Assembly: GCF_932294415.1 (NCBI RefSeq)
Contig: NC_065535.1
Span: forward strand, 23,772,782 to 23,836,781
From: Quercus robur
Taxonomy: Eukaryota; Streptophyta; Magnoliopsida; Fagales; Fagaceae
Length of the DNA: 64,000 bases
Direction: 5' to 3'
Of this stretch, positions 42,501-54,795 are shown piece after piece. Position 1 is the first letter of the stretch, and every line of letters starts with the position of its first letter. Made by a program: the position numbers and the translations under genes. The notes beneath the pieces are model-generated. The model searched no databases. It saw only the letters and a program-made list of their open reading frames with translations, and was not told the DNA's origin.

Positions 42501-43720
42501 GCCTGAGTGTATAATGTGTCTGTGCTTTAGATAATGGTGTATTTGATTAGCTGGCATTGTATACTTGTATTTTAGTATAGATATACTTGTATTGGTGATA
42601 TGTTTACATCAGTCTTGTATGGCATTAGAGTTAGTTGATATAGTTAGTTAGTTAGAGGGAATGGGCTGGCAAGGTGGTTACACAGCTGGCTTAGAGTTAG
42701 TTATTGAGGGTTATTAGACTAGGGAGAGGTGTATGAAAAGGGGTATTAGACTAGGGAGGGGTATTAGACTAGAGTTTTAGTTATTTGATTTGTTTGTGCA
42801 TGTTAGTTACCACAAAAAATCAGTCCCAGAATGCCAGCTATGTAGTATTTTTTTTGAGTTGTTCTTGTTCATGCAAGATTGCACTTTCTATCTGGGTATT
42901 TCATTCTATTATTCTTTGCTTCTTACAGCTTTTTCATTGACCTTCTAGAAAGAGTTGGCCAGTACTCCTAATTCTTTTTTAGTATTTGATTAATATAGCA
43001 GTTGACACGTATATTATTTATTATCGTATAAGTTTTTACCAGTTGATGAAAAGCAAAGTTGTTGAAGTTTCCAAGTTTATTTTTGAATTAGCTACAAGTG
43101 GGTTGGTTTGGTTTTTGTCTTTCTATTTTGTTTTTGTTTTTTAAAGAAAAAATAGTTATTGATGAAGTAGTTGAGTTTTGTACACTAGGCTCAGATGAGG
43201 GAAACCCATAACACGTTTAAAGTTTGTTGTTGGCATGTTGCTAGCTAAAAGTCAAAGCTTGGACAGTAGTCTTGTCTATAGCTTTTAACCCAAAGAAAGA
43301 CCACAATGAGTGCAAAACAGATTGCTCTATCCTAGTCTTGTTTCATTTTATCACCAGATATAGTTACCAAAAAATAGAATCACCAAATATAAACTAGGAT
43401 TGGTTCTGATTTTTTATTAGCAATTTGAGATTTAAGTTTCTTAAGTTTGGGAATTTACTTCAACACACATACATTTTGGTCTTTCTAAATTTGGTAGCTG
43501 AAATTTATGTGCTTCTTTTTATAATTTTGTCTTATGGGGAATTGAGTTCTGCAAGGGTACTTTTCTAGATTTGTTCTTTTCAAAGCTGGTCTTTGGGAAT
43601 TTGTTTCTAAAGGCTACTGGGTATAGGAGCTTATTTCTAAAAAGATTCTCAGCAATAATTTTCAGTTGGTGTGTCAAAGTTGATCGATTTATTGTGTCTT
43701 ATGGTTGCTTAACTCTATAG

Positions 43721-44262
43721 ATGGGTAAAAACACCACTTCCAACTCCGAGGCAAACAAAACAAGAGCATTATGGGGGGATCCAAGTTGGACAACTACTTT
43801 TTGTAACCTTTGTGCGGAAGAGATTGAAGCTGGGAATAACGGATTCTTTGCTGCCTTGAGTGCCGAAGGTTAGAGCAATTTGGTAATCAAATTATGTGAT
43901 GAGATCGGTCTAAACTATGATAAGGAACAATTAAAATGTAGGTGGGATGCATTAAAAGCAGATTGGAGAGTGTGGGAAAAATTGAAGAGTCTTGACACAA
44001 ATTTAGGTTGGGATGCAGTGAAGGGAACAATTGATGCTAGTGATGATTGATGGGACATGAAGTTGAAGGTGAGTTGAGTATTTTATTAATATGTAGTTAA
44101 TTTGAAATAGTTATGTATATTATTGTAATATGAGTGAAATGACAATTACATTTTGTAGGAAGTACCCAAAGCTTCAAAATTTTGACATAAAGGTCTACAG
44201 AATCTACAACAACTTGATAGAATGTTTAGGGATGTTGCAGCAACTGAAGCAGAATTCATGTA
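43721..44262 (+). pseudogene. Myb/SANT-like domain protein, transposon-type, decayed
   Basis: Starts MGKNTTSNSE and reads through ALWGDPSWTTTFCNLCAEEIEAGN, then KLCDEIGLNYDKEQLKCRWDALKADW and WDAVKGTIDASDD, the Myb_DNA-bind_3 type found in plant transposons and some host genes. A GT-AG intron (about 44070-44159) precedes a second exon with LQQLDRMFRDVAAT. Stops lie after SAEG, after ASDD and after KASKF. The first two replace tryptophan (TGG to TAG/TGA) and the third an arginine (CGA to TGA), so all fit C-to-T or G-to-A changes. No working protein is expected. Confidence 0.75.
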
Positions 44263-44931
44263 GTACAATTTTTTACATTTTTATGTAGTACAATTTAAAT
44301 TTGGATTATTGGTATGTATTTTATTATCTTTTTACATTTTTATGTAGTACAATTTAAACTTAGATTATTGGTATATATTTTATCATCTTTTTACATTTTC
44401 ATTTTGTGCTTCATGATGATGAAAATTATTTAGATTTAATTAATATTGATAAGAAGTCATTAATGATAATAACAAAGAATTATGACACTAAAAAGAACTA
44501 AACACAAACTTAGATTATTGTTATTATTATTATTATTTATTAGTTTTTTTTTAGTAAGTATATGAAGTAGTTGATTTAAGTATGAAATAAACTCTTTTAT
44601 ATATACATTGTCATTTTTGGTAATTTACCCTTCAAACTGCTATTTTTATAAATGCTAACCAAATACTCAATTTTTTCAAAAAATACTTTTTAACATATTT
44701 TACCAAATATTTAGTTTTAAAAATTTTTTTTTTTTTCATATTGCACTTTTTAAAAGCTTTACTTTTTCAAAAAATTCAGTTTTAAAAAGGTGAACCAAAC
44801 TCACGCCAGATCTTCACCCCAAATCTGACTTCATGGTAGGCTAGTTTGAGAGCAGCCCTATTATCACTTCTCACAAAATTAAACCCACATTAATTGTCAC
44901 ATCCCTTATTTCCTTTCTAATGTAGATTCAT
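44263..44931. other. Non-coding, AT-rich
   Basis: No gene supported. Short direct repeat 'tttttacatttttatgtagtacaattt' near 44270-44355 (two copies) and a run of 'tta' around 44520-44540. Confidence 0.45.
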
Positions 44932-44944
44932 GTCCCTTCGCCTT

Positions 44945-45232
44945 ACTCTGACTCTACGTGTCTTACTTCCTTTGGCCATATTGTTGACGATGCCAGAACC
45001 TTGGCTTTGTTTTTTGACTGCTTTTCTTTTAGACATGTCCAGAGGAGTGGGAATGCTGTAGCTGACAAATTGGCAAAGCTAGCCAAGTACTCTCACAGTC
45101 GGGTTTGGTATGATGACATACCCTATGATGTGAAACAACTTGCACTAGTGGACAAAAGTTTCCGTGAAGTTTGAATAAGTTTTGTCTTGTTTCTCCAAAA
45201 AAAAAAAAAAAAAAAAAATTAAATAAATAAAG
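44945..45232 (+). mobile_element. 3' tail of a LINE with target duplication
   Basis: Encodes the end of an RNase H domain (FRHVQRSGNAVADKLAKLA) and a short tail ending at a stop near 45172, then a poly(A) run (45197-45218). GTCCCTTCGCCTT (44932-44944) and GTCCCTTGGCCTT (45233-45245) are a 13-bp target duplication with one mismatch. The element is heavily 5'-truncated, at under 300 bp. Confidence 0.85.
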
Positions 45233-45245
45233 GTCCCTTGGCCTT

Positions 45246-48243
45246 CAAATTGTATAGAGGTCTATATTTGATTTTCTCCTCTAAAGTCTGACCACATAAA
45301 TCTAGCACGCACTCCATTGAAAATTCTCAACAATGGTAAATTGTTGAAAATCAGACTCTTCCCCCAGTAGGGGCCTAGCCAGAATTTTTAGATTACCCTA
45401 ATATTAAATTATCCTTTACTTTTTTTTTCATTCAACATGTTTAGTCTAGATCAAGCATCGAAGAACAATTGAAAACTTAACAACAATAATAACAATAAAA
45501 GACTTAATCCCAAATTGAAAATTAAATATAAAAATTATATGTGCGTGTGTCCAAGAGAAAATTACTTTTTAATTATTGTCACTCTCTAACATTACATATC
45601 TATAATGTAGTTTTTTTTTTTTTTTTTAAATTTTTTTTATTTGATGCTTTGTGACTAACTAATTAAGTTTTGACAAACCATTTGATACTTAACAAAAACA
45701 ACAAAAAGACTTAGTCTCAAATAAAATAACTCTAAGAGAAATTTATTTTATTAAAAACTTATTATCTGAACTCAACAAACAAAACTTACCAATTAAGAGA
45801 GGAAAAAACTAAAAATTTGAAAGTAATAACTATTTATGTTACAAGGTGGATAGTTTGTTGTTCTTAACAACTATTTTTTTGGAACCCAACAATTATTTGT
45901 TCAATTCTTTTTTGCAAGGGCCAGCTCTTAATTTTTTGAAGGCACCAAATATTGATTTTAAGGTCTAATATTTTAAACAATGGCAAAATATTCATACATT
46001 AGGAATTTTTTAAAACAATAGTCACCATCTTTGTTTGTATGTGTAGTAGCCACCTAAATCATTCACTTCGCCATACGCCACACGATAGCAACTCTCTCCT
46101 TTCTGTCCTTTGTGATCACTGTGCGATATTTCTACATCAGTCATGCCCATTAAAGTTCAGTCAAATTTTTGACATTGTTGGGCCGTGGCCCACGTGAATT
46201 GAGATTTTTCCTCTACTTTTGTCGCCGTTTGGAGGTTACAAATTTTTTGTCCAAATATATTACAAGTTTCAGTTACTAGGATTAATCCTAGTCTTTATAG
46301 TCTCAAATCTCAATGTATATTATCGTTCCAGATTAGGAGTTTTAATTTGCTTTCTCGATTTTCGGATTTAAAATTTTTGTTGGCTGGCATGTGAATGGGA
46401 GAGGGAGACGTGAGGAGCAGGGTCTATGTTTTCCATATTATGTGATTGTTTGTTATTTATTTGATTCTTTAAGAGTCATGTTTGAGTGAAATTAGGAGAC
46501 TTGATTTGATTTATTGGAACCTTTTTAACATTAAGGTTGTTGCGATGGATTAGGAGTTTTAATTTGTTGTCCAATTGAAGTTCCAAGATATTGCATAAAA
46601 GTTTTTAATAATTTCTTTATTTTTTCTTGTTTGTTTGTTTATTTTTATTTTTATTATTTTTATTTTATCAAGGAGAGAGACATGTTAGGACTTCAATACA
46701 AGACATCATAGTTGTGATAATTGTGTGCAATAGGTACTTGTACAGAGTTAGTTAGAACAAGCATCAAAGTATTGTACATTGTTAGTTGGAGGGTTGAGCT
46801 GTAATATGTGTACCTTGTGGTTAGTTAGTTAGTTACTACTAACAGTACCACAGTAACTAATATAAGACTAAGATGATTGTAAAAAGAAGAATTGAATAAG
46901 AATGCATTTGCTTAGTTGTCATTGAGACTAGCTTGGAGGTTGATTCTCTCAAAGAATCATTGGAGGACTAGTTCCCTCGAAGAACTACCATATTTACTCA
47001 TGTTTTTAATAAATGTGGGTAACAAGAAACAAATAGAGGTAGTTTCAGGTGAGTAAAGTATTAAGTTTTGAACTATGGGTAGGTAAGGTGAAAACAAGCC
47101 TAACATGTGAGTTTACTGTAATTTCATGCTTTTTTTTTTTAAAAAAAGGCAGACCATGTAAGCTAACAAATCACTTCAAAACTAGCTCAACTGGTAAAGT
47201 TTCTGATGGTTGAATAAGAGATCTACGATTGAATCTCTACCTACACCAAAAACTAATAGGTGTCTTAGTATGATGATAAAGAGAACAATTATTAGAAGTT
47301 GACGCCATAGGTTGAAACTCTATTAGGAAAAAAAAAAAAAAATCACTCCAAAGCAAAACCCTATAAATGTAACATAATATCAACCATCCAAAAGCAATGG
47401 TAGAGTCAAGATTTCAGTTTAGGGGGCAAAATTAAGAGAAAAAATTAATTTGAAAATTATTAATAAATACTAATAAAATAAATAAATAGAAAATTGTAAA
47501 GGAATGTAATTGTCATACAAAAATCTAATATACATGTAATTTGCAATAATTTTTCATTATCAAAGTGTTAAGAGTATAGCAATATACTTACAAAATAGTT
47601 TATAATGTTCACTTTCCTTGATTACTTTTAAAAAAAAAAATTATTCAACATCTTTTCTCTATTATTTTAAGTATTTAAAATTTAAGTTAATAGAAAAACC
47701 CCAGAGTTTAGAATTGTGAAAAAAAATGAGGGAAGAAAAAAATATAGTGACGACTTTGGGGTTTCCGTACCGTCAATAAAATGTTTTATTATTTTTATTT
47801 TAGGTAAAATTTGGAACCCACTAATTAAAATGGTGAGAAACATGAAAAAAAAAAAATCAATAATTCTAAGGTCACAAAAAATTTCATAATTATTGAGGTG
47901 GTTAACTATTAATAATAGATATAAAAATAATGTTAATATAAGTCCAAGTAAAAATAAGTAAAAATTTACCAACTCTATTATTGTAAAAATTATTGTATTT
48001 CTAACATTTGAGGAAAAAAAAAAGTGTCGTGACAGTATATTTTGGTGAGAAAATTGAAAATGTGAGACGAGATAAGTTAAAAGTGATGTGGCATTAAAAA
48101 AAATAACAAGGTACCAGTGATATAATATAACTTAACTTTGATGTGTCCAAATAAAATAAATAATAATAATAATAAAAAATTTTGATGTGTAGGAAGCTTT
48201 TATTACGGTGTCAAATTCCCTTTTTTTTCTTTTGCTTTTTCAA
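45246..48243. other. Non-coding spacer with old repeat debris
   Basis: No gene is supported. 'gtaggggcctagccagaa' (45367) and 'ggtagagtcaagatttcagtttagggggc' (47399) resemble ends of hAT-type MITEs. 46740-46990 (repeated 'tagttagttagtt', 'gttgattctctcaaagaatc') looks like part of an LTR. A short open frame at 47682-47972 is AT-rich and unlikely to be coding. Confidence 0.4.
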
Positions 48244-48251
48244 GTTAGACA

Positions 48252-48580
48252 GGCCAAAATGGCCAAGTACTATTGTTTGGTAAAATATGTATGAATTTAT
48301 TACTGTTTGCGAAATAATTAAAAATTTACTACTTTTTTTAAACTCGAGTTCCATGGAAAATTTTTGATGGTATTGGAACTCGAGTTCTATAAAAAATGAC
48401 ACGGCAAATTTGAAGGCTATTTTTTTTTCAAAGAACTCGAGTTTTTAAAATTCAAGTTACATGGCAAACTCGAGTTTCACAAATTCGAGTTTCAAAAAAG
48501 TGGTAGATTGTTAAATAATTCACAAACAGTGGCATATCACTAAATATTTTGCCAAATAATGGTATATGACCATTTTGGCC
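48252..48580. mobile_element. MITE with long inverted ends, 329 bp
   Basis: The left end GGCCAAAATGGCCAAGTAC continues to 'attgtttggtaaaatat'. The complement of the right end reads GGCCAAAATGGTCATATAC to 'attatttggcaaaatat', about 30 of 37 bases equal. The flanks GTTAGACA (48244-48251) and GTTGGACA (48581-48588) are an 8-bp duplication with one mismatch. The inside carries repeated 'actcgagtt' words. hAT or Mutator type. Confidence 0.8.
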
Positions 48581-48911
48581 GTTGGACATTGTCATTTTAT
48601 GATTCATACTTACCACTTAGTGTTGTTTTGTGTTTTCCTCCATTAGAAAAGAAGTACAAATATATGAAAGTTTTGAAGGAGTAGGTTTGGGTAATTAACG
48701 AAAAGTCATCTAAATTTTTATGGTCATGATATTATTAGTGAACTTTGAATTGTGTAAACTTAAAAATCTATGTATTATTTAATTTTTATTTTTGAGTATT
48801 TTATTATTTTTGACATTTAGTATTTTTTAAAATTTATTTTTTATTTTTGCACGTGAAAAAATACTCGTCAACCCATAACTTGACCGACTTAATCTGCTCA
48901 CAACTCATTAG

Positions 48912-49143
48912 AATACTACGTATTTTAACACATACACACACAAGGGAAGACGAGAGAAGGTTTTAAAGAAACTAATAGTAGTGTATATTCAAAAGGATTT
49001 AACTCTTAGATACACAATACAGACTTTAAAACTCTATAATTCACACTCATTTTTTAATGTGAGATTAACTCACTGTTTTTTCTTTTGAGAATACTAAATA
49101 TTTTAACACACACACACAAAGGGAGAGGGGAGAAGGTTTTAAA
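48912..49143 (+). repeat. Direct repeat in the methyltransferase upstream region
   Basis: Two copies of about 56 bp (48912-48968 and 49088-49143) share 'gaatact', 'tattttaacaca', an (AC) run and 'gagaaggttttaaa'. An inverted partial copy lies at about 54578-54620, downstream of the gene. Confidence 0.75.
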
Positions 49144-49318
49144 TAGTAAAGATATAGTTACTAAAGACTACCGCTTTTCTACAATTAATCTCTTCATCAA
49201 TCTTTTATATTTCTTCTTCTCTTTGATTTTAACATGGAATGAGCGCATATTCAACAAGCTGGTGGTGACTTTGCTTTGCAGTGATGGACTATTGCACGTC
49301 TGCTAATTGGAGTGATGG

Positions 49319-49327
49319 ACTATATAG
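49319..49327 (+). promoter_or_regulatory. Possible TATA box of the O-methyltransferase
   Basis: ctatatagt about 180 bp upstream of the chosen ATG. The transcript start is not known; the position is plausible for a plant promoter. Confidence 0.35.
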
Positions 49328-49500
49328 TAGAAAATTCTAAGCACGTTTGTGGACTAAGGCCACTCTATTAGCGCAACAAGGACGACTTTGATCTGATGGC
49401 TGTAGAAAAATTGGTTTTAAATCTACACCACAAGATGTATATCATGCAAGGCCTATTTATAGGAGAGGGAAAAACGAAAGGGAGAAAGAAGCAAATTAAA

Positions 49501-51662
49501 ATGGGTTCCTTAGAAAACAAAGTTACACCCACACTTAGTGTTAGTGAAGATGATAAGGCATGCCTTCAGGCTATCCTAGTCTCCAGTGCCCAAATATTTT
49601 CTTGTGTCCTAAATGCAGCCATTGAGCTTGACCTGTTTGGGATTATTGCTAGAGCAGGCCCTGCTGCTTGTATCACAACTTCTGAAATTGCTTCTCAGCT
49701 TCCAACAAAGGACTCTGATTCTAATACACCTTCTAGGTTGGATCGCATGTTGCGAGTCCTTGTTAGTCACTCCCTTTTGACATGCTCTATCCACACACTT
49801 GAAGATGGTAGGGTTGAGAGACTTTATGGACTCACACCAACCTCTTACTTCTTTGTTGAAAAAGATGATGGCAGTTCCCTGGCTACTCTTTCAGCTTTCA
49901 ATTCTCACCGTGTCTTTTGGGAGGCCAGGTATACACGAGTCTCCTTGATTTTGTATAAATGCAAGAGTATAATGCAAAAAAGGGCAGTAACATTTCATCA
50001 TAATTGAATGATTTTGCAGGCTGTTACTTCTTATTTATGCCGATAGGAATCCCAATATCAATAATTATCGGGACATAATATTTTTCAAAACTGATAATAT
50101 AAATTATTGTGATTGATGTGTTAATCCAAATCTGGCAGATTGTATGAGCAGCTGTGAAAAATATTATTTTCATAGCATTACTATTTACATATTAAGTTGT
50201 AGTAAATTAAAAAATATATATTATTTGTAAATCCGCAGTAAATTATATATTTGGGAAAAAAGAATTACATATTGCCAATTTGCCATATATATATATATAT
50301 ATGAGATGAATCAAAATAATATTACTTGTGTATTGTATCTCCTTCTGTTATCTACTTTGTTTCTACGTTGCAGCCTACGTATGAAGCATGCCATTCTTGA
50401 AGGTGGTAATCAATTTCAAAGAGTGCATGGAATGCCCTTATTCCAATATATGGACAAGGATCCAGCTTTCAACATAGTGTTCAACAAGAGCATGGCTGAT
50501 CTTTCCACAATAGCCCTGTCGAAAATTCTTGAGGTATACCAAGGCTTTGTGGGGCTAACGTCATTGGTTGATGTTGGTGGCGGAACTGGGAGATGCCTAA
50601 GTATGGTCATTTCCAAGTACCCTTCCATTAAAGGCATTAACTTTGATTTGCCTCATGTGATACAAAGCTCACCATCTTATCCTGGTAAAATTTTTAATTT
50701 CTTTATAGTATGATTAATCTACTTAATAATACTAGTTTGTAACCTCATGCATATATATGGATATACTTATAATTCTTACATATATACTTTAAATATTATT
50801 AATAATCATTCTTATATTTTTTTTAACTCTTTAAGAAGTCTTGTAAGAATATTATTAAGTAGAAAATGTAAATTGTCAATTTAAAATTTTTTTTTATTAT
50901 TTTTTTTTGTTCATTAATTCTAGACTATTTAGTTTTTGTATGTAATAACTCATTTGGATAGATATTTATGATGTAATTCCACATTTAATTTCAAAATTAA
51001 GAAATAAAACTCTCTAAAAATAAATAATTTAGGATACATGTTGCAAAATTGGACTTTAATTTCATAATCTAATTAGATTTTCTCTAAGTTTTACCTGTTA
51101 ATATATATATCACTTAAAGTTATTGTCTTTGGCATTTATCAAGCTGGTCCTGTTCACAAGGATTCTTCCTAAATAGAGAACAACTCATATTCTATGCAGG
51201 TATTGAGCACGTGGGAGGAGATATGTTTCACAATGTCCCTAAAGGGGATGCAATTGTAATGAAGGTAGAATTTGGATATTGTGTTTAAAGTAGATGATGA
51301 TAAAGAATTTTTGGGTAAATTTTTCAAAAGCAATCATTTTTGTTTCTGCATTTTTTCACTTGTAGAATATACTCCATGACTGGAATAATGAAAACTGCAA
51401 GAAACTTTTGAGGACCTGCTATAAAGCACTACCAGATAATGGGAAGGTAGTTATTATTGAACTACTCATGCCAGAAGCTACAGTGTCAAGTATGGCTTCT
51501 CAATATATCTCTCGTCTTGACATTAGCATGTTGTTGAACCTTGAAGGCCAGGAGAGAACTGAGAAAGAATTTGAGGCTTTGTGCAAGGAATCCGGATTTT
51601 CAAACTTTCAAGTTGTTTTTTGTGCCTATACTCTTTGGGCAGTCATGGAGTTCCATAAATAA
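49501..51662 (+). CDS. Class II plant O-methyltransferase (COMT-like), four exons
   Basis: Exons 49501-49928, 50374-50684, 51200-51264 and 51366-51662 join in frame at GT-AG sites to 366 residues, the usual family length (about 360). The N-terminal dimerisation domain ([22 protein letters not shown]) is followed by the S-adenosylmethionine site LVDVGGGTG (207-215), [14 protein letters not shown], and the catalytic base H272 (NILHDW) with acidic partners E300 and E331 ([10 protein letters not shown]). It transfers a methyl group to a phenolic hydroxyl in the cytosol. The substrate (caffeic-type acid, flavonoid or alkaloid) cannot be read from sequence. The MLLNLEG segment differs from lignin COMT, so a lignin role is uncertain. 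An in-frame ATG at 49396 would add 35 residues; MGS at 49501 fits the family better. No defects seen. Confidence 0.93.
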
Positions 51663-51907
51663 TTTTACCCTCTGTAGCTTTCCTGCACTTATTATGCTTT
51701 GTATTTTATCTCTACGAACTCCATCTCATATAATAGTTGGTACTTGGTGAATTTCAAAAATAAATACATATTGATGGCTATACATTCCATAGTTTTGTTG
51801 TGCTTATGCTCTGGTTGGTTGCGGATTGAAGTTATCTTTATTTTCTTCAACTTATGTATTATTAGTCGCTAACCCATGCAATGCACAGAAAAGCCATTGA
51901 CTATGAA

Positions 51908-52507
51908 TAGGGTTGTCCATGGGTTGGGTTTATGCCCAACCCAGAACCGACGCGACGGAATTGGGTTTTGGAAAATCTCACTCGCCGCCGACCGCCGGAG
52001 TAAACAGGTCGGGCGGATCAGACTTCAACGGGTGGCGGGCGGGTCGGTCGGCGTCTGGGTTCTGAGAAAATGGCAAGAAAACGGTGAGAAAACTCGAGAT
52101 CCGGTGAAAATCTCATCGGAATCTATGAGATTTCGCCAAATTCGGCGGTAATCTCATTGGATTTGATGAGATTTTGCCAGATCCGATCAAAATCTCACCA
52201 AATCTACGTGAAATATCGCCTGAATATGGGTTTTTTGGCTGAGATTTGGGTTTTTTTTGCCAAATTCTGGAATTTTACTTCAGGATCTGGGTTTCTCGCC
52301 GGAATTTGGGTTTTTCGCCGGAATTTGGGTTTTTCTTCGGTCGATTCGGGTTTTTCGGGATAGAAACCGAAACCGACCCGCTAGAGTCAGTTTCTGGGGG
52401 AGAAGACCCGCCGCCGACCACTGGAATAGTCGGGTTGGCTGGTTTCAAATTGGTTCCGGTCGGGTCCTCCGGGTGGGTCGGGTCTCGGATGGGTTTGGAT
52501 AGGCCTA
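51908..52507. mobile_element. hAT-type MITE, 600 bp, GC-rich
   Basis: The ends TAGGGTTGTCC and the complement of GGATAGGCCTA are imperfect inverted repeats. Perfect 8-bp duplications ACTATGAA lie at 51900-51907 and 52508-52515. The inside is unusually GC-rich for this region (ccgccgaccgccgg, cgggtcggtcgg) with 'tctcgccggaatttgggttttt' type repeats near 52240-52350. It is inserted 240 bp after the methyltransferase stop. Open frames here are shadows. Confidence 0.88.
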
Positions 52508-52515
52508 ACTATGAA

Positions 52516-53769
52516 AGAATCCAACAATAAAAGAAGAATTTAAGTTATCACATATGTAATGTTGTTGACAGTGCTAAACAACTTTAAAAACTTTCGTTTT
52601 GTTGCCTTAGTAAATGGAACATATCAATTAAAAAAATTTATATAAAAATTAGGATTCCAAACACCTAATATCCTCAATTATCCAATAAATGTTGCAATGT
52701 TAAAATAACAATTTGTAATCAATTGCAAGACAAAAAATGTTTTTCATAATTTTTTGTGATTATTTTTTTTGGTAATTTTAAATAACTTTTTGTATCTTCT
52801 TCTTTTGTTGCTTTGTAGTAGTCATTAAATAACTCATTTTGTTTTCCTTGAGTGCAAATGTTGGTGTGAGTTGTACATTGCCTTCAACATCAATTTTTTG
52901 TAACTTTGTAGAATTACTATTCTGTTCACTTGATAAGTTGCTCTCACAATCATTTGTAGTACCGCTAATATAAGCATGTGAATGTAATAAAATATAATAT
53001 GTAGAAGTAAAATACCAAATTAATAATTTTGCTATATTCAATAAATATGTACTTTTATCATTTTATCAAGCTTAAATTGTTTTGTCAAATTCTATAATAG
53101 AGTTTATAGTCATTTAGTTCTGATTGGAAAATAAATTTTTTTCCATTCAAATTTTTCACTTGTATAGGTAGGTTGAGCTCTTCAAGAACCTACAAAAAGT
53201 AATATTTTTAAACAAAAAGATTATTGTATAATCATTTACAATAATCAAATAATATTATTTTTAATAGAAAGATTATTTAATAAAGGACATTTTTAATTCT
53301 TTACAATGCATTATATAAATTTATAGATCATAAAAATATCATTATAAATTAATAGTAACTGATAATGCACCTAGACTTTAATATGTTCAATATAGAGCTC
53401 TTAATCTAACTTCAAAATAAATTCCACAAAATAGGAATATAATTTTTTTTAATCAAATTAAGAAAAATAGAAAAACTATTAAATTCATGAGAACCTCCTA
53501 ATATCGTAGAATAAAGTGAACAAATAACAGTGCTATTTCCATTCAATGACACATATTTTGAGTATATCATGGTTTTGAATCCTAAACTGTTCAAAGAACC
53601 GGAGAAAGAAAAAGTTCAATGTTTTTAAGGTCAGACCGAGGTCGAACCAAGGTTGAATAATGATGATATCATAATTAACTTATTAGTTATTTAAAATATA
53701 ATTAAATATATTAAATTAGTATAAATAAAAAATTGACTAAAATAATTCAAATAAATATAAATACCATCT
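52516..53769. other. Non-coding, AT-rich spacer
   Basis: No gene supported. The minus-strand frames at 52778-53041 and 53412-53594 are short and AT-biased with no family match. Confidence 0.45.
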
Positions 53770-54170
53770 GTGAGTACACAACTCGCCATTAAGCAGTTTT
53801 TGTCCGCTTTGGGGAGCCAGTCCCTCACGGTTTTGTCCTCGTCCCCGAGCGTGTTCAAGGATTTTGCCATGAAGTGATTTACACCTAGGCTCACCTTTGT
53901 CCCACATCGGTTAGAGAACCCTCCCACTCAAGGTTTATAAGCTTCTGGAGCAACCAAGAGTGTACCACTACTACACATGTGTAGTAGTGGTACACTCTTG
54001 GTTGCTCCAGAAGCTTATAAACCTTGAGTGGGAGGGTTCTCTAACCGATGTGGGACAATAAATCACTTCATGGCAAAATCCTTGACCACGCTCGAGGACG
54101 AGGACAAAACCGTGAGGGACTGGCTCCCCAAAGCGAACAAAAACTGCTTAATGGCGAGTTGTGTACTCAC
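53770..54170. mobile_element. Fold-back element, nearly perfect 401-bp palindrome
   Basis: It starts GTGAGTACAC and ends GTGTACTCAC, with the two halves meeting at about 53977 (actactacacatgtgtagtagt) with no loop. The arms are about 190-205 bp and differ by a handful of bases plus about 15 bp (around 53881-53897, 'cctaggctcacctttg') found only in the left arm. Direct repeats ACCATCT (53763-53769 and 54171-54177) flank it, so it moved as a unit. The short open frames on both strands are mirror images of one another. A transcript would form a long hairpin. Confidence 0.9.
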
Positions 54171-54177
54171 ACCATCT

Positions 54178-54795
54178 TTAAAATGTATTTTTTATTTCAC
54201 AACTTTCATTATAGTGTTTCAAAAATCAAGAAAATATTATTAACTATTAAAAAAATAATCACAATAAAAAGAAAAATTATTATTTAACATTATACTATCT
54301 AGATAAGATTTATATAATAAATTAAAAAAAAATGTCTACAACATTGTATATTTTTATGCAAATGTGTATAGTATTATATATATTTTAATAATATATAAAA
54401 TATTATACATACTATATGCATTTGTTTAATTTATGATATAAATCTTAAATTTACAGTAACAATATATGAATTTAATATGCCAATACATGGGTTTGTAGTA
54501 TTAGTCATTAGGAATCAAAGTCCGGTCAAATAGACCATTTTGGATATACATTACTGTCAGTTTCTTTAAGACATTCTTCCCTCTACCTGTGTGTGTGTTA
54601 AAATACTTAGTATTTTTAAAAAAAAGTCCGATCAAATCTAATAAATAATGCAATTAAATGAAAAAGAAAAAAGTTTTAAAAAATTTCAAAGCAAATGAAT
54701 GATGGCAACGTGGCCACATGTCCAACTTTTTCATGGGAAAGGGGTAGTGTCTACCATAGTTTGGTGGTAGACAATTTTATTGGAAAAGAAAGGCA
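54178..54795. other. Non-coding, AT-rich spacer
   Basis: No gene supported. It contains the inverted copy (54578-54620) of the repeat found upstream of the methyltransferase. Confidence 0.45.

Larger units (their letters stand above)
41010..44805. mobile_element. Possible decayed Myb/SANT-bearing transposon
   Basis: The left edge 'gtgtttggttaggtataaaaag' (41019) and the complement of the right edge 'aaaaggtgaaccaaactcac' (about 44785-44804) look like imperfect inverted ends around the Myb/SANT pseudogene. In between are C/T-rich leader DNA (41230-41450) and GT-rich irregular repeats (42350-42490). No transposase was found. Limits are tentative. Confidence 0.4.

Noticed and set aside
42181..42557. 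His/Thr/Pro-rich minus-strand ORFs
   Set aside because: Low-complexity translation of GT-rich repeats.
49396..49500. Upstream ATG as methyltransferase start
   Set aside because: In frame, but adds 35 residues not typical of the family; MGS at 49501 gives the normal 366-residue length.
51876..52530. Arg/Gly-rich ORFs
   Set aside because: Translations of a GC-rich hAT MITE with 8-bp target duplications.
53691..54287. Short mirrored ORFs with MGGFSNRCGT
   Set aside because: They are the same sequence read from both arms of the palindrome; no support as genes.
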